Part shown: positions 1 to 7,365 of the stretch, in pieces
Numbering within the stretch: the stretch's first letter is position 1
Layout: every line of letters begins with the position of its first letter
DNA from: Microvirga calopogonii
GTDB taxonomy: Bacteria > Pseudomonadota > Alphaproteobacteria > Rhizobiales > Beijerinckiaceae
DNA: 64,000 nt
Assembly: GCF_003347665.1 (NCBI RefSeq)
Contig: NZ_QDGA01000001.1
Coordinates: 480,663-544,662, forward strand
Reading direction: 5' to 3'
Translations under genes and position numbers: made by a program
Notes under the pieces: model-generated
What the model was told of the DNA's origin: nothing
Seen by the model: only the letters and a program-made list of their open reading frames with translations
The model's database searches: none

Positions 1-455
1 CCGACCGCACCGGGGCAGAGGTCTATGGCGGGTCCGACCTCGTGGTGGCGCGCGGCGACTTCGACGCGCTTGTCCGATTGCCTCTTTCCGAGAGCATCTG
101 CACTGCCGTGGAGCAGGCCCGAACCTACGATGCCGCGACAAGCGTCTTCCCGGGGCTGTTTGCCTCGCGGCGCAACTATGACGTGGCTCAGGGGACGAAC
201 GCTCGCGGGCAGTGGCGCTCGGGGGTTCTGGAACAGTCCTGGCGCATTGGAGGAGCAACGGGCGCCGAGATCGCAGCCCTTGAGGCCTTCCGGGCCGATC
301 CTGGCTTGCAGGTGGTCCACACTTCGACCTTCGAGGTCTACGGTGAGAGCCAGGCACCGCCACCCCACGCGACCGTGTACTTTCGTGGTGTGGACGAGCA
401 TGTCGGATGGTTGACCAAGTACACATTGGTGAGGGCGCATGACGACACGCGATGA
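1..455 (+). CDS. DUF3182 family protein, C-terminal part (partial)
   Basis: The frame is open to the left edge, so the start lies outside the window; about 150 C-terminal residues are visible. Motifs I associate with DUF3182 proteins are present in order: VYGGSDL near the edge, FPGLFASRRNYDVAQG, SGVLEQSWRIGGATGAEI and PPHATVYFRGVD. The family is ATP-grasp-like and its function is not established. The stop overlaps the start of the downstream hydrolase by 17 bp, so the two are probably cotranscribed; this pairing also occurs in other Methylobacteriaceae (from memory). GTG at 42 is an internal codon, not the start. Confidence 0.8.
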   Translation, partial: DRTGAEVYGGSDLVVARGDFDALVRLPLSESICTAVEQARTYDAATSVFPGLFASRRNYDVAQGTNARGQWRSGVLEQSWRIGGATGAEIAALEAFRADPGLQVVHTSTFEVYGESQAPPPHATVYFRGVDEHVGWLTKYTLVRAHDDTR

Positions 456-1245
456 CCGGATCGACATTTCCGTCGACGATCAGCGGATTTCAGGGACCCT
501 GGTCACACCGGCCACGGTCGTTCCCGGGGTGCTGTTTTTGCATGGCTGGGGCGGCAGCCAGGAGCAGTACCTGGCCCGGGCCCGTGAGATCGCCGCCTTG
601 GGCTGTGTTTGCCTCACTGTTGATCTGCGAGGGCACGCCGAAACCGAAGAGCAGAAGGAGACCGTGACCCGCGAGGACAACTTGGGGGATGCGCTGGCGG
701 CCTACGACACCCTGGTCAGCCATCAAGCTGTCGACAAAGACGCCATCGCGGTCGTGGGCAGCAGCTATGGCGGCTACCTGGCTGCGATCTTGAGCTCCTT
801 GCGGCCAGTGCGCTGGCTCGGCTTGCGCGTGCCGGCGCTCTACCGGGATGAGGATTGGCCGCTGCCGAAGCAGCAGCTGAAGAAGTATGGCTTGGCTGAC
901 TACCGCCGGGGCCGGGTCACGCCCGACCAGAACCGGGCCCTAGCCGCCTGCGCAGCGTTCAGGGGTGACGTGCTGGTGGTGGAGTCCGAGCACGATGACA
1001 TCATCCCGCACCCGGTGATCGAGAACTATCTGGCCGCGCTCAAGGGGGCGCACTCGCTGACCTACCGGGTGATCGAAGGAGCCGATCACGCCCTCTCTGA
1101 TGAGGCGTGGCAGCAGGCCTACACCTCCCTGCTGCTCAACTGGGCCACCGAGATGGTGCTGGGAGCCCGGGAGGAAGGTGAAGCACCCGGGGTGCGCACC
1201 CATCTCCAGCCCGCACCACGCCGGGAGCCTCCAACGGCCGCATGA
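439..1245 (+). CDS. alpha/beta hydrolase
   Basis: A 268-residue alpha/beta-fold hydrolase of the dienelactone-hydrolase/prolyl-oligopeptidase-like group. Visible features are the oxyanion-hole segment LFLHGWGGS near residue 35, the nucleophile elbow GSSYGG near residue 109 (Ser in GxSxG), an acidic segment around ESEHDDIIPHPV near residue 182, and the catalytic His in GADHAL near residue 216. No signal peptide, so probably cytoplasmic. The start overlaps the DUF3182 gene, indicating translational coupling. The substrate cannot be read from the sequence. Confidence 0.85.
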   Translation: MTTRDDRIDISVDDQRISGTLVTPATVVPGVLFLHGWGGSQEQYLARAREIAALGCVCLTVDLRGHAETEEQKETVTREDNLGDALAAYDTLVSHQAVDKDAIAVVGSSYGGYLAAILSSLRPVRWLGLRVPALYRDEDWPLPKQQLKKYGLADYRRGRVTPDQNRALAACAAFRGDVLVVESEHDDIIPHPVIENYLAALKGAHSLTYRVIEGADHALSDEAWQQAYTSLLLNWATEMVLGAREEGEAPGVRTHLQPAPRREPPTAA

Positions 1246-1381
1246 TCCTGAGCCCCGCGTGCATTTCGGCAAAATCAGGACGTACCTGGGTTTGGCAGGC
1301 TGGTTCAGTGTCCCGCACGGGTGTCCACTAAAGCTGAGGCACGTCCAATAAAACGGCCGTTTGTTCGAACAATTGGCCTGA

Positions 1382-1399
1382 CCTCCAATAAATTGGAGG
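1382..1399. promoter_or_regulatory. perfect palindrome, possible operator
   Basis: CCTCCAAT and ATTGGAGG form perfect 8-bp arms around a 2-bp centre. It lies upstream of the Met/Cys-rich gene and overlaps CTGACC (1378-1383), a weak -35-like hexamer, an arrangement resembling MerR/CueR-type metal promoters. No convincing -10 follows at the expected long spacing, so the regulator assignment is open. Confidence 0.35.
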
Positions 1400-1515
1400 A
1401 AAGAAGCGGCCTCGTCGTTGGGATGCGTTGCTGTGAGACCCTGCCAGGCTCATCCTTTTCTTCGACGCAGCGGAAACGCTGGCGAGTTTCTGACAAGCAG
1501 ATGAGAGATGGACAG

Positions 1516-1944
1516 ATGACCAGTTCAGCCGCAATGCCCATGATGGGCAACATGATGCCGGGTATGATGCCGATGATGGGCGGCATGATGCCGAATATGA
1601 TGCCTCAGATGCAGATGCCCATGATGGGTGGAATGATGCCCCAGATGCCGATGGGCGGGATGATGCCAATGATGGGGGGCATGATGTCCCCCATGCAGAT
1701 GAGCGGGATGATGCCCGGCATGATGTGCCGCATGTCCTGTGACATGGCCGCCGACGGTTCCATGACCTGCACCATGATGCCGATGGAAGGCATGTCCGCA
1801 GACATGTTCAAGATGTGCTGCGAGAACATGATGCGGATGATGGAGATGGGCATGCCCTGCATGATGATGTGCGGCGGCATGATGCTCGTCGGGATGAGCT
1901 CGGCCATGGGTTCGCAGACCAAGCCGATGAAGAAGAGCGCCTGA
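1516..1944 (+). CDS. methionine- and cysteine-rich small protein, possible metal binder
   Basis: A 142-residue protein in which about 40% of residues are Met (57 by my count) with seven Cys. The first half is a low-complexity run of MMGGMM/PMM units; the second has CRMSC, a CC pair and PCMMMC. Such Met/Cys richness is typical of Cu(I)-binding proteins, so copper handling is inferred, not shown. No signal peptide is evident. The frame is open upstream to 1321, but the Met-rich pattern begins here; ATG at 1501 is an equally plausible start. A palindrome 120 bp upstream may be its operator. Close relatives are, as far as I recall, uncharacterised. Confidence 0.65.
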   Translation: MTSSAAMPMMGNMMPGMMPMMGGMMPNMMPQMQMPMMGGMMPQMPMGGMMPMMGGMMSPMQMSGMMPGMMCRMSCDMAADGSMTCTMMPMEGMSADMFKMCCENMMRMMEMGMPCMMMCGGMMLVGMSSAMGSQTKPMKKSA

Positions 1945-2016
1945 GCAAGGTCGCCCTTCGAAAGGCGGTGCCGCCCGCAGGATGCGGCACTGCCGGCGCG
2001 GGACGGGCGGGTCGAA

Positions 2017-2718
2017 CTACCCGACCGTCTCCACGTAAGACATCACCAGGTACATGATCGCCATCACGTGCCCGGGATTGCGATAGATGTGCGGTACGTC
2101 GGCCTGAAAGATGATCGAGTCGTCCGCGTGGAGACTGTAAACGGAGCCATTGATCTCGATTTCTACATCCCCGATGACGACGGCGAGGTTCTCGATGGTG
2201 CCCGCCGCATGGGCAACGGCGTTTTCCTGCGACTGCGCGGCAAGGGTGAGCTTGTAAAATTCGACGCGCCGTTCCGCTTCAAAAGGAAACAACGCCCTTG
2301 AGGTGAAACTCCCGTCCGCTGACGTGAGGATCTTGGCAGCCTTCGAGCGCATGACAACCGTGCCGTTGCCCGTACTCGGGCTTGTCAGCGCCGAAAATGG
2401 GACGTTGAGCGCCCGCGCCACCTTCCACAACAATGAAATCGTCGGGACGCTTCGCCCCAGCTCGATCTGGCTCAGCATGGCCCGGCTGACGCCAGCCAGG
2501 TTCGCAAGGCGCTCCAGGGAGTGACCACGCGAGCGCCGCAGTCGTTTGAGATTGCTGCTGACAATCTCAGCAAGCTCCTGGGCCTCATTTTCCAGATCGC
2601 CCTCGGTTTCATAAGCAACACCGGTGAGATGATCCTTGGGCACATCTCTCACGGCGACACCTCGTCTTACCGCTGCATGGGCCAAGCATTCCCAACCCAG
2701 ACGGGTAAGAAGAACCAT
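2017..2718 (-). CDS. XRE family transcriptional regulator with C-terminal cupin domain
   Basis: A 233-residue regulator. An XRE helix-turn-helix lies at about residues 53-107 (LKRLRRSRGHSLERLA, then GVSRAMLSQIELGRSVPT). The C-terminal 80 residues are a cupin fold (GTIENLAVVIGDVEIEI, DSIIFQADVPHIYRNPG), as in SutR/PuuR-like regulators where the cupin senses a small ligand. The chosen start overlaps the small upstream gene by 52 bp; a later start is possible because the first 50 residues are unlike the family. A consensus promoter with an inverted repeat upstream of the small gene suggests autoregulation of both. Ligand and target unknown. Confidence 0.85.
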   Translation of the reverse strand: MVLLTRLGWECLAHAAVRRGVAVRDVPKDHLTGVAYETEGDLENEAQELAEIVSSNLKRLRRSRGHSLERLANLAGVSRAMLSQIELGRSVPTISLLWKVARALNVPFSALTSPSTGNGTVVMRSKAAKILTSADGSFTSRALFPFEAERRVEFYKLTLAAQSQENAVAHAAGTIENLAVVIGDVEIEINGSVYSLHADDSIIFQADVPHIYRNPGHVMAIMYLVMSYVETVG

Positions 2719-2831
2719 ACTGCAACCCAGGTCCCAGGCACAACGGCGGGCACCGGGGACATTGGCTGCGTTGCCTTCTGACGCTGGCGCCGAACTTCAT
2801 TAAGATCGATGATTTCTGCCGTCGCAGCCAT
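2667..2831 (-). CDS. small hypothetical protein ending in a Trp-rich hydrophobic segment
   Basis: Predicted 54 residues. It begins with AEIIDLNEVRRQRQ, a pattern common at the N-terminus of small alphaproteobacterial proteins, and ends in a hydrophobic stretch (WVAVWFFLPVWVGNAW) that could be a membrane segment. The frame continues upstream to an ATG at 2864, but that codon lies beside the predicted -10 box, so ATG 2831 is preferred. It is upstream of and overlaps the XRE-cupin gene. Function unknown. Confidence 0.5.
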   Translation of the reverse strand: MAATAEIIDLNEVRRQRQKATQPMSPVPAVVPGTWVAVWFFLPVWVGNAWPMQR

Positions 2832-2864
2832 GACCCGCACTCTAGAGTTCACTAAATCAAACAT

Positions 2865-2901
2865 ATATGCCGTTATAAAGAACTCTTTGTCAATATAACG
2901 G
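2865..2901 (-). promoter_or_regulatory. promoter with overlapping inverted repeat
   Basis: On the minus strand a perfect -35 TTGACA (2893-2888), a 17-bp spacer and a -10-like GCATAT (2870-2865) face the small gene and the XRE-cupin regulator. CCGTTATA (2870-2877) and TATAACGG (2894-2901) form perfect 8-bp arms overlapping the promoter, as expected for an autorepressor site. Confidence 0.5.
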
Positions 2902-3010
2902 AGACTTAGCAGTGAGCGCGGTCCCAGCCCGCTGTATTTTCTTCCGTTTCAGCTCAACGTGACACTTTCAGCGCTTGTTCTGAATACCGAACGTTCCAGG
3001 CGACGCGACG

Positions 3011-3761
3011 ATGTCACAGAGAGGAGCTGACTTTTGGCAGCCGGCGGTGACACATCTGCTCCTCAGACTCGATAAGTCGCGGGTCCCAAAGGCTGGCGTT
3101 GTGCTGCTCGCTGCCACCAATCATTTGAAGAGAGTTGACGCTGCGCTTCTCGGGCCGATTGACCGCACCTTCGAGATCGTGCCTCCGGACGAGCAGAGCC
3201 TGATGGGCATCCTGCGCAGGCGCTGTAGCGGTGAGGTGGATCCGCGCTGCGCGACAGCAGGCGCGCTTGGCTGGGCGTGGGATGACCCTTGAGGATCTTC
3301 TTGTCCAAGCCGCCCCCAATGATCCACGCAGCCCCGAGCTGCTCTGTGCCATCGCCGTCCATGAGGCCGGTCACGCCCTGATCGCCTGCCGCTTAGGTAT
3401 CGCGGTTGTTGGCACAACGATCAAGGCATCGGGAACCGCCCCCAGCTCGACCCGGCTCGGCTTCGCCGGCTATGCCGCCGATACCGTCCTCGGCCGGGGC
3501 GCCAACGCTGGAGCTGTCAACGACCCGAAAGAGGCCACGCGGCTCGTGGCGGCGCTGCATGCCTCATATGGGCTTGGGGCGATGCTGTCATACCGTATGT
3601 TGCACCAGGACCCCACGGGCATGCTCATGATGGACGCGAACTTGGCTCGCACTGTCGAGACCGACCTGCAACGGCTCATGGGCCAAACCGAGGCTCTGAT
3701 CCCGGCGAACCGGGATGCCATCCTCGGCGTGGCCGACGCCCTGCTGTCGCGCCGATTGTGA
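3011..3761 (+). pseudogene. degenerate AAA+ / M41 (FtsH-like) peptidase gene
   Basis: Two overlapping frames together resemble one FtsH-like protein. Frame one (3011-3292) carries the end of an AAA+ domain: VVLLAATNHLKRVDAALL, then DRTFEIVPPDEQSLMGILR, with the usual RPGRFDR reduced to GPIDR. Frame two (3231-3761) carries AGRGMTLEDLL and the peptidase motif HEAGHAL (zinc-binding HExxH). The ATPase core, including Walker A and B, is missing, the second-region-of-homology arginines are damaged and a frameshift separates the halves. It is therefore a remnant; the second half could in principle still be translated. It lies just outside the left end of the integrated element. Confidence 0.7.
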
Positions 3762-3845
3762 TCCGCGGCCCCAAGGCTCCTATTATCGATGTTGTCGCGA
3801 AGGAGAAGGAAGCCGCTAGGCCGGTGGTGCCAGTTTTGTACGGAA

Positions 3846-3901
3846 ATGGCGCACCCGACACGATTCGAACGTGTGACCTTTGCCTTCGGAGGGCAACGCT
3901 C
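3846..3901. repeat. attachment site copy, displaced tRNA-Arg 3' end (attL)
   Basis: This 56-bp block is identical to 12720-12775 and contains the T-arm and anticodon arm of tRNA-Arg(CCG) plus the encoded CCA end. Identity stops at 3902, where the D-arm sequence would continue, so no complete tRNA is formed here. It is the integrase-proximal end of the element. Confidence 0.92.
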
Positions 3902-3972
3902 CTTCCCTTATCCTCCTGATTTACGACGCATTTTCCCGACAGTGGTGCTCCCCTGCCACCTTTCTGCCAACT

Positions 3973-5178
3973 CTATGCAACGCCGCCTGCATCGAACAAC
4001 TTGGTTAGGGCCTCTTTCGCGTCCTTGGTTCCGTCGTTCCTTTTGTTCAGAATCGCGAGCATTTCATCCGTTTGGATATGGGCATAGTGCTTAGCTGTAA
4101 TCGTGATGTCGCTGTGACCAAGATGCCCACTTGCAGCTTTCAGATTGCCAGTGGAACGAACGATCCGCGAGCCAGTCGTGCGGCGGATGTCGTGAATGGT
4201 TACGTCAAACCCCAGCCTCCCGACGAGTTTACGATACCATGATGTGAAACCCGAATAGGTGATAGGTCGGCGTTCGCCCTTGACCTCCTCCACCCCGGTC
4301 TTCGGATTTTTGCGGGTCCGCTGACAAATGTAGGTGAAGACGTAAACAGGATGCTTACCTCGCTCAGCAACGAGGATAGCCAGCATCTCATCGTCAATCT
4401 TGATTGTATGGCTCTTCCGGCCTTTCCGGCCCTTCATGTTGAAGTGGATCTCCCGGTGTCCGAAGTCGATCTGCGACCATTGCAAATTGGTGAAGTTCTC
4501 CTTTCGCATCCCTGCAAGCAGATTGAACTTAAAGGCACTGCCATATCCCTCACGGAAGTTCTTATCCGCGATGATCTGATGCTCCTCTTCAAACTTAATC
4601 TCCCGCTTTCGGGCTGAGTTCTCTGCAAGGAAAATTCGGTCGGAAGACCACTTGATCGGCTTTACTGGCACGCCCCACTCATCACGAGCCGCAAGGTAGA
4701 CGCGCTTGAGAAGCCGCCACGTATAACGGTTGACATATGAATTGCTTAGAGGCTGCGGCTTACCGTCCGCGTCAAGCAAGACCTTGCCCTGGGAGTTGGT
4801 CCGACCCCTCTTACCCTTCTCGGCTACCATCCTTGCAACCATTTCAGTATCAAGGTCGCTCATCAGCACGTCAGGCCCGATGGTCGCCACAATCCACTTG
4901 AATGCCTCCACCTCAACGTTGAACGTGGCTTGATTGATATGGCTCTTCTGGGCTTGGATATGGAGGTACTTGCCCACCGCGCTCTTGAGAGCCATTCCTT
5001 GCCCGGACGGCTGCTTCCCATGCAGAATTTGCTCGCGCTTGGCAGCCTCCTTGGCTGCCCGCTCGATCCTCAGAGCCTCACGTTCCGAAGTTACCCCCGT
5101 AGATGCGCGGTAACGCCGACTACCGACTTGGAACCGATACTCATAGATCTCGGTTCCAGGCATTCGCCTCACTCCCAC
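3973..5178 (-). CDS. tyrosine-type site-specific integrase
   Basis: A 401-residue phage-type integrase. The N-terminal part has an Arm-binding-like region (YRFQVGSRRYRASTG) and a SAM-like core-binding domain around residues 75-190. The catalytic domain shows the first Arg in LLAGMRKENFTNLQW, the HDIRRTTGSR box (H-x-x-R), the second His in SGHLGHSDI and the nucleophile Tyr in KHYAHI. Its 3' end lies 71 bp from the left attachment repeat. The excisionase-like gene ends 13 bp upstream, so both are likely in one operon. GTG 5178 is used; ATG 5163 is an alternative with an AG-rich site before it. It should mediate recombination at tRNA-Arg. Confidence 0.95.
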   Translation of the reverse strand: MGVRRMPGTEIYEYRFQVGSRRYRASTGVTSEREALRIERAAKEAAKREQILHGKQPSGQGMALKSAVGKYLHIQAQKSHINQATFNVEVEAFKWIVATIGPDVLMSDLDTEMVARMVAEKGKRGRTNSQGKVLLDADGKPQPLSNSYVNRYTWRLLKRVYLAARDEWGVPVKPIKWSSDRIFLAENSARKREIKFEEEHQIIADKNFREGYGSAFKFNLLAGMRKENFTNLQWSQIDFGHREIHFNMKGRKGRKSHTIKIDDEMLAILVAERGKHPVYVFTYICQRTRKNPKTGVEEVKGERRPITYSGFTSWYRKLVGRLGFDVTIHDIRRTTGSRIVRSTGNLKAASGHLGHSDITITAKHYAHIQTDEMLAILNKRNDGTKDAKEALTKLFDAGGVA

Positions 5179-5191
5179 CGTCCTACCCCTT

Positions 5192-5506
5192 TCAATTATC
5201 GTACCATGAATCGTAGTCTTCGGCCCCGCTTGACCCTTTACAGGCTCTCGCGGGCTTAACCGTGGGAGTCGGCGCAGTTAAGGTTCCCTGCCCTTTCCTA
5301 CGCTCCGCAAAGGCATCCAGTGCCTCTTCCGAGAATCGGAGTTCCCGGTGCTTTGCTCCACTACGGGCAATGTCGATGCCCTCAAGGTCGCCATCTTCGT
5401 AGAGCGCGACAACATGGCCTTCAGAGCACTTCATTCGCTCTGAAACTTCCTTAATCGTGTACTGCTGCCCGAAATCGGCACAAAAAATTGATGGATGAAA
5501 AATCAT
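5192..5506 (-). CDS. excisionase-like helix-turn-helix protein
   Basis: A 104-residue protein with a MerR-like winged HTH of the AlpA/Xis type at about residues 15-70 (YTIKEVSERMKCSEGHVV, then RELRFSEEALDAFAERR). Its position directly upstream of the integrase on the same strand, 13 bp away, is typical of recombination directionality factors, which bias integrase toward excision and may also repress int. The tail (about 35 residues) is unstructured and acidic. It could alternatively act only as a regulator. Confidence 0.75.
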   Translation of the reverse strand: MIFHPSIFCADFGQQYTIKEVSERMKCSEGHVVALYEDGDLEGIDIARSGAKHRELRFSEEALDAFAERRKGQGTLTAPTPTVKPARACKGSSGAEDYDSWYDN

Positions 5507-5525
5507 TCTAAAGCTCGGCAGGTTT

Positions 5526-6020
5526 TCAGTTTGATCCTTGCCACCTCAATTTGAAGTGGACAGCCTCCGCCAAGTTGCTGAATGAGACGACAGCAACTTC
5601 ACGCTCACCGGCAGATGTTTCAATTCGAACAAGTGAGAACTTCGCGGACGGAGCATGATCCTCCATCCAGTGACGCGCTTCGTCACTGAGACAGAGGGCC
5701 AGTAAGTCTTCCGGCAAGCTGAACAGTTCCGCATACGTGCGGCCTCTGCCGATCTCAATAGGCAAGATGATGGCCGTCTCGCCAATTCCAAGCTCGGGAT
5801 GCTGCTGCTTTACAAGCCCCTCAACATCGACCGTATGCGCTTGAGTGCCGCTTCCTTTGAAGTGCGAGAGAGCAGCACAGGCAAGTGCAACGTGCTTCGG
5901 GATAATCCCGTCACCCTCGTACGTTGCCACGGTGCGTTTGCCCAAGCCCAGAGCGTTGGCTGCTTCGCCTTGGGTTAGGCCATGTGATTTTCGCCAAGAG
6001 CGAAATTGTTCAGGTGTCAT
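5526..6020 (-). CDS. XRE family regulator of the element
   Basis: A 164-residue protein with an XRE helix-turn-helix at residues 1-55 (MTPEQFRSWRKSHGLTQGEA, then GLGKRTVATYEGDG). The C-terminal 100 residues are not recognised. ATG 6020 is chosen because GGAGAG precedes it by 8 nt; the open frame runs to 6137 but those residues do not look like a protein. Two 13-bp sites (6082-6094 and 6178-6190) flank the divergent promoter region and are plausible operators. Its place next to xis/int suggests a cI/Cro-like switch controlling the element. Confidence 0.82.
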   Translation of the reverse strand: MTPEQFRSWRKSHGLTQGEAANALGLGKRTVATYEGDGIIPKHVALACAALSHFKGSGTQAHTVDVEGLVKQQHPELGIGETAIILPIEIGRGRTYAELFSLPEDLLALCLSDEARHWMEDHAPSAKFSLVRIETSAGEREVAVVSFSNLAEAVHFKLRWQGSN

Positions 6021-6081
6021 CGGCGGTTCTCTCCGTTCGGCGCTTCTGTACAGCCACCTCGGATCAAGAGCAAATGAAAAA

Positions 6082-6094
6082 TGCCGACACGGCA
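6082..6094 (+). promoter_or_regulatory. candidate operator 1
   Basis: TGCCGACACGGCA: 5-bp inverted arms TGCCG/CGGCA around ACA. Its exact reverse complement recurs at 6178-6190. It lies 61 bp upstream of the XRE start codon, within the region that would hold the leftward promoter. Confidence 0.6.
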
Positions 6095-6123
6095 CTTTTT
6101 CGCGCTTGCATGGCATTTCGTAA

Positions 6124-6152
6124 TTGACACTGTTCATTGCTGCGGGTTAAGC
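6124..6152 (+). promoter_or_regulatory. candidate rightward promoter
   Basis: TTGACA (6124-6129) is a perfect -35; 17 bp later lies TTAAGC, a poor -10, with TAAGCA overlapping it. Transcription would start near 6160, just before candidate operator 2, and read into the gene at 6233. Confidence 0.4.
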
Positions 6153-6177
6153 ATAATGCACAGACGGCGTCAGAAGA

Positions 6178-6190
6178 TGCCGTGTCGGCA
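6178..6190 (-). promoter_or_regulatory. candidate operator 2
   Basis: TGCCGTGTCGGCA, the reverse complement of the site at 6082-6094. It lies about 20 bp downstream of the inferred start of the rightward transcript and upstream of the TTG start at 6233, a roadblock position. Together the sites form a paired, facing arrangement. Confidence 0.6.
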
Positions 6191-6232
6191 TTCCTATCCC
6201 GTATTCAACTCGCTTTATCGAAGGAGATTGCG

Positions 6233-6601
6233 TTGAAGCAGCAACTGACAACAAACCAAGCACGACAGAAGAGCATCCAGGGCGGGGCCGCATCTCAGGA
6301 ACGAGAACTCGTTGCCCTCATGCCAAATGCGCTCAGCGCCTCCGATTGGGAGAGATCAGGCAAGACGTTTGATCCGGATCTGCATGTGACCTCTGCCCGA
6401 GGGCAGGCAGGAGACCCAGAGGGCTGGAAGGCGACCGTTGAAACCTTGCAGAAACATGGCTTGGAGGCTGTGGCTTACCACTACGCTCCCGACTTCTTTC
6501 TGGGTGGTTTCTCGCTTGAGGTCGAGTTCTCCACCTCTCAGACGGGTTCACGGGCAGTCGCCATGTGGAACTCCTTCTTCGATGAAGATGAGGAGGAGTA
6601 A
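6233..6601 (+). CDS. small hypothetical protein with TTG start
   Basis: A 122-residue protein not recognised. It starts MKQQLTTNQARQKSIQGGAA, has a central segment (TLQKHGLEAVAYHYAPDFF) and an acidic end (DEDEEE). TTG 6233 is chosen because a perfect AAGGAG (6221-6226) precedes it by 6 nt and because the promoter and operator lie between 6124 and 6190; the earlier in-frame TTG at 6137 would precede the transcript start. As the first gene of the rightward transcript, divergent from the regulator, it may be an early gene of the element (inference from position only). Confidence 0.65.
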   Translation: MKQQLTTNQARQKSIQGGAASQERELVALMPNALSASDWERSGKTFDPDLHVTSARGQAGDPEGWKATVETLQKHGLEAVAYHYAPDFFLGGFSLEVEFSTSQTGSRAVAMWNSFFDEDEEE

Positions 6602-6624
6602 CCCTGGCTTTGCGCCGGATCGTC

Positions 6625-6924
6625 TCACGTCCGTCGCGAGAGCAGATCAGCCACAGCAACGCTTCGGTCGATAGCATCAATGATGCCTTCGATTTCGGTG
6701 CGGATACTCGCTGGCACCCGATCCGCTACCACGCGCAGCCGGGCTCGCAGTCTCGTGACCGTCTTCATCGGCACCCGCACTGCATCCCGACCGGCGCGAA
6801 ACTCAAAGTCACGCAGGTAGGTGCGACCCCGACCAAGCCAGCGCCTACTGTAATCCTGCTTTGACTTTACAAGACCCATATTACGCATCGCGTAGTATGT
6901 AACTGCAAGTGTATGTCCAACCAT
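6625..6924 (-). CDS. small DUF6626-like protein
   Basis: A basic 99-residue protein. The segment GLVKSKQDYSRRWLGRGRTYLRD (about residues 17-40, quoted partly) resembles small proteins of rhizobial prophages and islands that I recall as DUF6626, where a conserved FSRDWLGRS motif is typical. The rest is rich in Arg and helical. No function is known. It is convergent with the gene ending at 6601 and alone on its strand. Family assignment is from memory of the motif and should be treated as tentative. Confidence 0.55.
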   Translation of the reverse strand: MVGHTLAVTYYAMRNMGLVKSKQDYSRRWLGRGRTYLRDFEFRAGRDAVRVPMKTVTRLRARLRVVADRVPASIRTEIEGIIDAIDRSVAVADLLSRRT

Positions 6925-6996
6925 CTGAGCCTACATGATAAATAATGTAGGCGGAGTTCATGCACGAACCCATTGCCATATACATTGGAATTTGAA

Positions 6997-7365
6997 ATGA
7001 CTACAAACTTTTCAGCAATTGAGGCTGCCAATAACCTCATTATCCAGAAGCTCGCGCATGAATATTTAGCGCCAGACAACGATCAACGCGACTGGAACGT
7101 CGAGGGAGCTTACATATCCGCTCGCCACGTCGGAAATCGCTACGGCGTGCCTAGTGCGGCAACCACGTATCGCTATGTGATCGAACACGCGGCTCAAGGC
7201 TGGTCCTTGGCTTTTCGTGCGGTCTGGCTCAACGGCAATCTGATGCAGCCGTGGGCGACCCACGTTGTCATCGAAACCTATTACGCCGACGATACTAACC
7301 TAGTCGCAGATACCGCGCAGGCTATGACGGCTGCGAGTGACTGGTTGCAGGCGGTGCCGCTATGA
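6997..7365 (+). CDS. hypothetical protein upstream of the HUH gene
   Basis: A 122-residue protein that I do not recognise. ATG 6997 is used; an in-frame TTG at 6973 is less likely. The C-terminal half has short hydrophobic strand-like stretches (TTYRYVIEHAAQGWSLAF, HVVIETYYADD). Its stop overlaps the next start as ATGA, so it is translationally coupled to the HUH protein and may work with it. No signal peptide or membrane segment. Confidence 0.65.
   Translation: MTTNFSAIEAANNLIIQKLAHEYLAPDNDQRDWNVEGAYISARHVGNRYGVPSAATTYRYVIEHAAQGWSLAFRAVWLNGNLMQPWATHVVIETYYADDTNLVADTAQAMTAASDWLQAVPL

Noticed and set aside
3846..3901. A second tRNA-Arg gene
   Set aside because: Only the 3' 56 bp are present; the D-arm and 5' acceptor strand are missing, so it is an attachment-site copy.
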